The position numbers and the translations under genes were made by a program. This document shows positions 15,781 through 20,786 of a DNA stretch of 21,607 bases, piece by piece (the first letter of the stretch is position 1; each line of letters begins with the position of its first letter). The DNA is from a virus: positions 1-21,607 of IMG/VR virus record IMGVR_UViG_3300034104_006939; one strand, given 5' to 3'. A model generated the notes under the pieces. The model was not told the origin of the DNA. It made no database searches and saw nothing but the letters and a program-made list of their open reading frames with translations.

Positions 15781-16128
15781 ATGTTTCCTACTTTTAAGGA
15801 ATTCTTTTTTGAAAATAGAAAAGGCGAACGCAATCCTTTTCATACAAATGCATTTGCCGGTTTTGATGGCACAAAACCAAATATGACATATGCAGTAAAC
15901 AAAAGCGAAAATGAATTTGAAGAGGCTTTAAAAAATTTACGTTCAGGAGCAGCATCGTTCTTAGTTGTTACTCCTTTGTTTAAAAACTATCTTATAAAAA
16001 AATATCCTCAGCATAATTTCCCCACACAGGAAGGTGAAAAAGTGGCCTTAGGCAGATCGGGTTATTCAACAAATCAAATTTTTTTGTCAATGAATAATAC
16101 AGGTCAGTTTGTATTGACTAACAAATAA
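15781..16128 (+). CDS. Small protein with capsid-targeting-like N-terminus (candidate internal head protein)
   Basis: The 115-residue protein begins MFPTFKEFFFENRKG. The TFKEFxxxE segment matches the layout of the T4 internal-protein targeting sequence (MKTYQEFIAE), with F-F-E where T4 has I-A-E before the cleavage. The remainder is a small mixed alpha/beta protein with a helix (NEFEEALKNLRSGAASFLVV) and a C-terminal strand (FLSMNNTGQFVLTNK). Its size is close to T4 internal proteins IPI-IPIII. It has its own late promoter and shares an operon with the neck gene, which starts 1 base after its stop. The family is unknown to me; the packaged-protein idea is inference from the N-terminus and late expression. 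Confidence 0.8.
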   Translation: MFPTFKEFFFENRKGERNPFHTNAFAGFDGTKPNMTYAVNKSENEFEEALKNLRSGAASFLVVTPLFKNYLIKKYPQHNFPTQEGEKVALGRSGYSTNQIFLSMNNTGQFVLTNK

Positions 16129-16129
16129 T

Positions 16130-16930
16130 ATGTCTACTTATACATGCTATTATTCGGGGGCAGGAAACGGCAGTCTCTGCTATGAACTGTACGACAAAAC
16201 GCGCTTGCAGCCTGATATGCAATTAATTCAGAATTCTGTTGAAGAATCTATAAATCTTTTGGGTCAAAAAGTAGATTATTATATTAATACATACCAGCCT
16301 ATTAGTGCAGATAATTTATATGGGGAACAACCAACTATGGTGTATCATGGCCCTTATGTAATAAAGATGATTATTAATTTAAATGAGTCATCTTTAGCAT
16401 TATCAAAATTTGGTTTTAATGCCGAAGATGAAATAACTGCTTTCGTTTCTATACAAGGATACAAGAGAATATTTGCTGAGGATTGGATCTATATGAGTCT
16501 CGATCAACCAATAGAACCTAAAGCTGGTGACGTATTTTGTATGTCTGAGTATGGTAGTACTAGGCCACACGAGAGAGCAGGCAATTATTTTATCATTACT
16601 GAAAGGAGAGACCAAGATATATCTGATATTAATCCATTAGGGGGTCATTATACCTGGCGCATTAATGCTAAACGATTAGAGTATTCATTTCAGCCCGGTA
16701 TCTCTGGTGAATCTAAGAATGAACAAGTATATGACGATACATTTGCTGGATTGTTATCTACCGACATTACTGAAGACCCTCTCACTAATAATATTCCAGT
16801 CACATTCGTGGAAAGCTTAGTAGAAAATAATTTCCCTGATGAATTAGGTGATTATGTGGGCGATGCAGCTGATGCTATTGATGGTGGATCTGATATTTCA
16901 AACCCATTTGATGACGGAGGAGATTTTTAA
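16130..16930 (+). CDS. Neck protein, T4 gp14-like
   Basis: The 266-residue protein follows the pattern of T4 gp14 neck/head completion proteins. A helix with GQKVDYYINTYQPI comes first, then NLYGEQPTMVYHGPYVIKMI and a SKFGFNAEDEITAFVSIQGY segment. The 'PKAGDVFCMSEYG' loop, an FIITE strand and YTWRINAKRLEYSFQPGI complete it. This order (YGE, SKFG, RxGD, FEYS-like) is characteristic of gp14. In T4, gp13 and gp14 close the packaged head and dock the tail. The C-terminal 60 residues are acidic and probably flexible, ending in GGDF. The gene begins 1 base after the preceding stop and lacks its own promoter. No separate gp13 is seen nearby. Confidence 0.8.
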   Translation: MSTYTCYYSGAGNGSLCYELYDKTRLQPDMQLIQNSVEESINLLGQKVDYYINTYQPISADNLYGEQPTMVYHGPYVIKMIINLNESSLALSKFGFNAEDEITAFVSIQGYKRIFAEDWIYMSLDQPIEPKAGDVFCMSEYGSTRPHERAGNYFIITERRDQDISDINPLGGHYTWRINAKRLEYSFQPGISGESKNEQVYDDTFAGLLSTDITEDPLTNNIPVTFVESLVENNFPDELGDYVGDAADAIDGGSDISNPFDDGGDF

Positions 16931-16934
16931 TTTT

Positions 16935-17216
16935 ATGTCTATACCAGGATCAACACCCACACCAAGAAAAAGCTATCCAGGAAGTACAGATGAGGAAAGC
17001 AAACTTTATTTTGATATGTCTGTTAATAATACTTCTGTTTATGGGGGATTTTCGGTTGGGCCAGAAGAAGGTGAAGGTGGTGAAGGTGATCAAATAGTTC
17101 AACCCCCCTCGGTTGCATTCAATCAAATCAGAAACATTGTTATTAACAATGTTAATGATACTATGAACGATTTCATTCAACGTGATATTGACGTGGTACA
17201 AGGCGGAGACTTTTAA
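16935..17216 (+). CDS. Small acidic protein downstream of the neck gene, unknown function
   Basis: The ATG at 16935 gives 93 residues (MSIPGSTPTPRKSYPG); a GGAGGAG Shine-Dalgarno lies about 12 bases upstream, overlapping the end of the neck gene, and reading frames further upstream overlap the neck gene and are less likely. The N-terminus is Pro/Ser/Thr-rich, the middle is Glu/Gly-rich (EEGEGGEGDQ), and the C-terminal third is probably helical (QIRNIVINNVNDTMNDFIQR). It ends in GGDF, as the neck protein does. It is the last gene of a plus-strand operon; its stop lies 3 bases from that of the convergent fibre gene. I do not recognise the family. A small virion or neck-associated protein is the contextual guess. 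Confidence 0.75.
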   Translation: MSIPGSTPTPRKSYPGSTDEESKLYFDMSVNNTSVYGGFSVGPEEGEGGEGDQIVQPPSVAFNQIRNIVINNVNDTMNDFIQRDIDVVQGGDF

Positions 17217-17219
17217 TTA

Positions 17220-18275
17220 TTAAACAAAATTTTGACCAGCTGCAGTACCATACCATGTATTGCCGTCGATACTCATAAATGAATATATATCTGTAGCATT
17301 TGCGGTCGTCGTCATTGTTGGTGCACTTCCGGACCATTTAATTGTTTTTCCTGTAAATGTCCATGTAACTGTTTTACCCCCTGTTCCATCCTGAGTCAAT
17401 GACAAGAGGAATGAATTCACTCCAGTTGGAATATTTTGCAATGTAAAACTATTAATACTGTTATTAAGAGTAATAGAGAATACAGTACCCCCAGATAAAT
17501 CCAATGTTGCAACATTAGATACAATACTCGGCGATTGTGATGTCTCAGAATATGATTTTAATTTTATATAATTTGTATAAGAATTCCAATTACCGCTATT
17601 AGAGCTAACCGTTGTGTAAGTGCTTTGCCAATTGCTAGACAAAGCTTTTAAGTCATTGCCTTGATAGTTCCAATTACTGCTATTAGAGCTAACCGTTGTG
17701 TAAGTGCTTTGCCAATTTGCAGAAAGTAATGATACATCCGATCCACCTGTGCCACCAGACCCCCACAAAGAGCTGTTTGCATTAACTGTTGTGTAAGTGC
17801 TTTGCCAATTGCTCGACAAAGCTTTTAAGTCATTGCCTTGATAATTCCACGTAGTGGCACTATTAGCCTTTACAGTATTGTAAGTATTATTCCAATTACC
17901 ACTATTAGTACTAACTGTTGTGTAAGTGCTTTCCCAGTTAGAAGAAAGTGCTTTTAGATCATTACCCTGATATCCCCAATTACCACTGTTAGTACTAACT
18001 GTTGTGTAAGTGCTTTCCCAGCTAGATGATAAATTATATACAGCTATATATGCATTAGATATATCTGTTGAGTCGGGTGCAATACTTCCTACAATAGGAA
18101 AATTGCCATATAAAATACCGGAAGCGGACAAATTGCCATTTAAAATAAAATCGCCTTGAAAAGGATATGCGGGGGAAGCAATGGGATCATACGCACTATC
18201 TAGTAAACCAGCTGTAGATAATGTGTGGTGATTAGATCTGTGCAATTTATCATGAAATCGTGCATTACCGGACAT
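17220..18275 (-). CDS. Tail fibre-like protein with ~28-residue repeats
   Basis: The 351-residue protein has a short head (residues 1-70), then six copies of a W-[EQN]-[SN]-T-Y-[TN]-T-V unit, several linked by NYQGNDLKALSSN, a spacing of four heptads. The repeats probably form a trimeric shaft. The C-terminal domain (about 250-351) is beta-rich: VATLDLSGGTVFSITLNN, then KTVTWTFTGKTIKWSGSAP and SIDGNTWYGTAAGQNFV. Endings of this form are common in phage tail fibres and appendages. A receptor-binding or fibre-shaft role is likely. The gene is convergent with the neck operon and divergent from the lectin-like gene 31 bases away. A TGTAAATA box lies 6 bases before the ATG. No chaperone gene is recognised. 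Confidence 0.8.
   Translation of the reverse strand: MSGNARFHDKLHRSNHHTLSTAGLLDSAYDPIASPAYPFQGDFILNGNLSASGILYGNFPIVGSIAPDSTDISNAYIAVYNLSSSWESTYTTVSTNSGNWGYQGNDLKALSSNWESTYTTVSTNSGNWNNTYNTVKANSATTWNYQGNDLKALSSNWQSTYTTVNANSSLWGSGGTGGSDVSLLSANWQSTYTTVSSNSSNWNYQGNDLKALSSNWQSTYTTVSSNSGNWNSYTNYIKLKSYSETSQSPSIVSNVATLDLSGGTVFSITLNNSINSFTLQNIPTGVNSFLLSLTQDGTGGKTVTWTFTGKTIKWSGSAPTMTTTANATDIYSFMSIDGNTWYGTAAGQNFV
17585..18025 (-). repeat. In-frame repeats of the fibre shaft
   Basis: GTTGTGTAAGTGCTTT on the plus strand recurs at 17611, 17695, 17788, 17917 and 18001, with a diverged copy near 17876. Intervals are 84, 93, 129 and 84 bases, all multiples of three. High DNA identity between copies allows gain or loss of units by recombination. 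Confidence 0.85.
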
Positions 18276-18281
18276 TGAAAA

Positions 18282-18289
18282 TATTTACA
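18282..18289 (-). promoter_or_regulatory. Late-promoter-like TGTAAATA of the fibre gene
   Basis: On the minus strand TGTAAATA (7 of 8 bases) lies 6 bases before the ATG at 18275, in the 31-base divergent gap. Moderate support from spacing only. Confidence 0.4.
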
Positions 18290-18292
18290 CCT

Positions 18293-18300
18293 ATTAAATA
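18293..18300 (+). promoter_or_regulatory. Late-promoter-like ATTAAATA of the lectin-like gene
   Basis: ATTAAATA ends 6 bases before the ATG at 18307. It faces away from the fibre-gene box, and the two lie within the same 31-base gap. Confidence 0.35.
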
Positions 18301-18306
18301 CTTTTA

Positions 18307-18924
18307 ATGTCAACGGGAATGAATTTTACTTGTATTTCAGCTTTCGACGCATCGAAAGATATTATTTGGTCATTCTCTTACAAAATAGAAGATAGGCGTA
18401 CTGGTTTAGGAGGAGCTGGGTTTACGACATTTTTAAATTATCTTTCTGCACAAACGGGTGGTGGTAAAAATTATGGTATGGGTTACGGTCCGAGCTCTAC
18501 AGTTTTAAATGATGGAGTTGATGGTAATTTTTTAGTTGCGGGGTTTGACAATTCCGGATATTTTGGTACTTCCGCATATGGATTTTCTACCGGTTTAGCT
18601 GCTCCTAAATTTAATTCTTTGACTGTTAGAAAAGATACAACATTTGAATATCTTACTTCGCAAGAAATGACTAGTTTCTATATAAAAAATACAAACTGGC
18701 AAACATTAAGATTTCAATTGACAAATAAAGGCAATATTTTCAAAGTATTTTACTGTGATTCAGAATTTAATTATAAATTAGTATCTGAAGTACAAACCCT
18801 ATCTACTTTTTTAAGTCCTACTAAAATGTATATAGGGATGTCATATGCATCCCCTATACAAGGAGGCGATGATTTTAAATTGTCGATACGAGACTTTCAT
18901 TGCTACGGAAATCCTCTTCCTTAA
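18307..18924 (+). CDS. Beta-sandwich, lectin/concanavalin-like virion protein (putative)
   Basis: The 205-residue protein is almost all beta and Gly/aromatic-rich. The run of elements looks like an L-type lectin or laminin-G sandwich: ASKDIIWSFSYKIE at the start, GFTTFLNYLSA, FLVAGFDNSGYFG, SLTVRK, WQTLRFQLTNKGNIFKVFY, and MYIGMSYASP then FKLSIRDFHCYG at the end. Such domains bind glycans or act as beta adhesion modules on virions. There is no signal peptide. It sits next to the tail fibre gene, so a host-recognition accessory is a reasonable inference. The last 50 bases overlap the convergent gene at 18875. The fold call is by sequence pattern and not by a match to a named family. Confidence 0.65.
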   Translation: MSTGMNFTCISAFDASKDIIWSFSYKIEDRRTGLGGAGFTTFLNYLSAQTGGGKNYGMGYGPSSTVLNDGVDGNFLVAGFDNSGYFGTSAYGFSTGLAAPKFNSLTVRKDTTFEYLTSQEMTSFYIKNTNWQTLRFQLTNKGNIFKVFYCDSEFNYKLVSEVQTLSTFLSPTKMYIGMSYASPIQGGDDFKLSIRDFHCYGNPLP

Positions 18925-19168
18925 GAATTTCGAGATCATAGATGTACTCTTCTACCTTTACATCATGAATCATAGCTGGTGCACGTTCTACAATATATTT
19001 TTGAAAATCTAATGGTTTAATCCAATCATTCCTTTTATTCAAATCAATATTGTGTTCTTCTGCAGTCTTAGTAACAATATCCAAAGCTTCAATCAAACAA
19101 AGCCAACGTGCGTACGTTTCTACAGACATCTTGTGATCACCAATTGTTACTTCGATATTTTTATTCAT
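18875..19168 (-). CDS. Conserved-looking small protein of unknown function (97 residues)
   Basis: The protein begins MNKNIEVTIGDHKMSVETYA: a short strand pair, then a helix (RWLCLIEALDIVTKTAEEH), a basic/aromatic link (WIKPLDFQKYIVERAP) and a charged C-terminus. No membrane segment or known motif is seen. It starts 8 bases inside the end of the gene at 19161, the last step of a four-gene minus-strand cassette whose members overlap. The final 50 bases run antisense to the 3' end of the lectin-like gene. Its function is unknown. Confidence 0.7.
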   Translation of the reverse strand: MNKNIEVTIGDHKMSVETYARWLCLIEALDIVTKTAEEHNIDLNKRNDWIKPLDFQKYIVERAPAMIHDVKVEEYIYDLEILKEEDFRSNESLVSTI

Positions 19169-19568
19169 GTATATTTTTTAACAGGTTTCCTAATAAAAAG
19201 TAAATCAAATTATGATCAAAGCTTTTATTATAATCATGCACTATGATGTCTACAATTTTCTCTAATGCATTAAAGTATAGATTAATTTTTTTATTTGAAA
19301 CTTTCTTTTCTTCATCGGGTAAATTATCAATCAGATAACTCTCAATCGAAAGGTTCAAATTTGCTAATAGCTCATTATTAGATGATTTTTTAGAAAGACT
19401 ATAACCCTGTTGAAGTGCGCGATATGCATTATGTGATTGTTGTAAAGAAAATTTTTCAAATAACCCCAATAAATCTTGTTTTTTAATTCTTGCTTCATGT
19501 TGATGGGTTGGTGAAGAAATTTTTTCTTCTGCATTTTGCAATTCTTTTGAATTAAACGGCGTCTCCAT
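19161..19568 (-). CDS. Helical protein of unknown function (135 residues)
   Basis: The N-terminal 30 residues are polar (Glu/Ser/His). The rest is predicted mostly helical: KKQDLLGLFEKFSLQQSHNA, ELLANLNLSIESYLID and NALEKIVDIIVHDYNK, ending in a hydrophobic helix LIYFLLGNLLKNIHE that is probably packed and not membrane-spanning. The gene overlaps the preceding one by 17 bases and the following one by 8, so its translation is likely coupled. No motif is recognised. It may act with its cassette neighbours, but nothing in the sequence shows how. Confidence 0.7.
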   Translation of the reverse strand: METPFNSKELQNAEEKISSPTHQHEARIKKQDLLGLFEKFSLQQSHNAYRALQQGYSLSKKSSNNELLANLNLSIESYLIDNLPDEEKKVSNKKINLYFNALEKIVDIIVHDYNKSFDHNLIYFLLGNLLKNIHE

Positions 19569-19977
19569 TTTCTTTATAAATAATGTTAAAGGCTTCTGAT
19601 TTTTCTAATTTTACGGGTTCTGTTTGAAGAAATGTTTTGACATCGACATCAACACGAACATTTTTATTACAGTCCAGACACTTATATGAATTGTCTTCAT
19701 TTAATCTGATAGGAATAAAATTATCAATTGCTTTATCACAAGGGCACTTTACATTACAACCTTGCTTAGAATATTCTCTGAGAATATCAATTTGATTTTT
19801 TTCGTTTATAACATTTAAAATAGTATTCCAAATATTATAAAAAATAATCTGCAACATAGATAGGCAGAATAACCAACCTAAAAATGTTTTTATATCGTTA
19901 GCGAATAAAAAGGATATCGTGCCAGATATTAATAAAAGAACAATTACACCACGCAACATTCTTATATAATATTTCAA
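19552..19977 (-). CDS. Two-pass membrane protein with a Cys cluster (possible zinc ribbon)
   Basis: Two hydrophobic segments lie at about residues 10-27 (GVIVLLLISGTISFLFAN) and 32-53 (FLGWLFCLSMLQIIFYNIW). They are followed by a soluble tail with CNVKCPC (Cys74, 78, 80) and CLDC (Cys100, 103), a spacing compatible with a zinc-ribbon-like knuckle. The predicted topology leaves the Cys-rich tail on one side of the host membrane. The frame begins with TTG at 19977, overlapping the previous stop by four bases (TTGA); an ATG at 19959 would shorten the protein by six residues. Neither has a strong Shine-Dalgarno. The family is unknown. A role at the host membrane or in superinfection exclusion is possible but not supported by any motif. 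Confidence 0.7.
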   Translation of the reverse strand: MKYYIRMLRGVIVLLLISGTISFLFANDIKTFLGWLFCLSMLQIIFYNIWNTILNVINEKNQIDILREYSKQGCNVKCPCDKAIDNFIPIRLNEDNSYKCLDCNKNVRVDVDVKTFLQTEPVKLEKSEAFNIIYKENGDAV

Positions 19978-20348
19978 AATGATAATTTGTCAAGATACTT
20001 TATAATATCTTGTGCGAATATAGCATTAATTTTATTGATGCGCTCGATTAATTTTTGTGCGACTACTTTTTTTGATTCAGAAGCAGTATCTGAATTACTA
20101 TAATCACTTACTTTGTCAGATAGTGTTTTCAATTCTACAATATAATTTGCTATTTGCGGAATAATCACTGATGATTGGAATTGATGTGGTAATATTTTAG
20201 GTGTGCCTTCTACAGAGGGGATTTGCGTTTTTAAATCGGTGAGAGAGGAATCAGATGCATCAGGACCGATACCTGTTACATTACGATTAGCATCGGCAAT
20301 AGTACTATCTTCATTAAAAAAACGTCTTCTCACAAAATTATTTACCAT
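19974..20348 (-). CDS. Unknown protein (124 residues), head of a four-gene cassette
   Basis: The N-terminus MVNNFVRRRFFNEDSTIAD is aromatic and basic, ending in F-N-E, loosely like the capsid-targeting-like segments of other proteins here. Residues 20-60 are disordered (Asp/Ser/Thr/Pro). The C-terminal half is helical (QIANYIVELKTLSDKVSDYS and KLIERINKINAIFAQDIIKY), possibly a coiled coil. No late box is seen on this strand before the ATG, which is 18 bases from a divergent late gene. The next gene begins inside its stop. I do not recognise the family. Confidence 0.7.
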   Translation of the reverse strand: MVNNFVRRRFFNEDSTIADANRNVTGIGPDASDSSLTDLKTQIPSVEGTPKILPHQFQSSVIIPQIANYIVELKTLSDKVSDYSNSDTASESKKVVAQKLIERINKINAIFAQDIIKYLDKLSF

Positions 20349-20353
20349 TCTTG

Positions 20354-20361
20354 AATAAATA
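20354..20361 (+). promoter_or_regulatory. Late-promoter-like AATAAATA before the 20367 gene
   Basis: AATAAATA (7 of 8 bases) ends 5 bases before the ATG at 20367, inside an 18-base divergent gap. The same gap length and promoter position occur at 14949-14966. Confidence 0.45.
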
Positions 20362-20366
20362 AATGC

Positions 20367-20786
20367 ATGAGTAACTTATTTGAAAGTGCATTTAAAAAGG
20401 TTTTAAATGAAGATGATGGTGTAGAAATTTCAGATTCTGAAGCTATGGCATCAACTTTGGATAAGGGTACTGATGTGTCTGATTTTGATATTGAGGCTAG
20501 TACACAGCAAGCTTCAATTGCTGCAGCTCAAGCCAATGTTGCTATGGTAGAAAGGCTTCATGAATGGATTGGAAAAATATCTGAATTTACAAATTTTTTA
20601 AATGGCCAAGGACCTGATTCTATCCAATCACAACTATCAAAAGCACATGAAAAAAGTTTGTTTGGATCACTAAAGACATCAGAAACAAAAAAGATTGCAT
20701 TAGTTGCACGTGAGTTAGCAGGGTTTAAAGAAATCCTAAATGGTTATATTGCATCTTCTGGTGATCCTAAGTACAAAGGCGTTTAA
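20367..20786 (+). CDS. Small late protein with targeting-like N-terminus; candidate prohead core or internal protein
   Basis: The 139-residue protein begins MSNLFESAFKKVLNEDDGVE, an amphipathic helix ending in L-N-E, which fits the (L/I)-x-E consensus of the T4 prohead protease. An acidic Ser/Asp part (about 15-45) and a helical remainder follow (ASIAAAQANVAMVERLHEWI, KIALVARELAGFKEILNGYI). T4 core protein gp68 is of similar size (141), but no alignment is possible by eye. A late-promoter-like box precedes the gene. Its stop codon shares the bases TTAA with the stop of the convergent primase gene. The assembly role is inferred from N-terminus, acidity and promoter. Confidence 0.75.
   Translation: MSNLFESAFKKVLNEDDGVEISDSEAMASTLDKGTDVSDFDIEASTQQASIAAAQANVAMVERLHEWIGKISEFTNFLNGQGPDSIQSQLSKAHEKSLFGSLKTSETKKIALVARELAGFKEILNGYIASSGDPKYKGV

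Noticed and set aside
16910-17216. GGDF ends suggesting a GGDEF (diguanylate cyclase) domain
   Set aside because: Only the last four residues match; the proteins lack the rest of the domain.
17205-17230. AT palindrome TTTAATTATTAAA between convergent genes
   Set aside because: Six A/T-only pairs with a one-base loop cannot form a useful hairpin.
17585-18025. Regular repeats resembling a CRISPR array
   Set aside because: The repeats are in frame inside one open gene, the intervals are multiples of three and the 'spacers' are themselves similar.
19575-19582. Perfect TATAAATA on the plus strand
   Set aside because: It lies inside a minus-strand gene and no plus-strand gene starts downstream; a chance octamer in AT-rich coding DNA.
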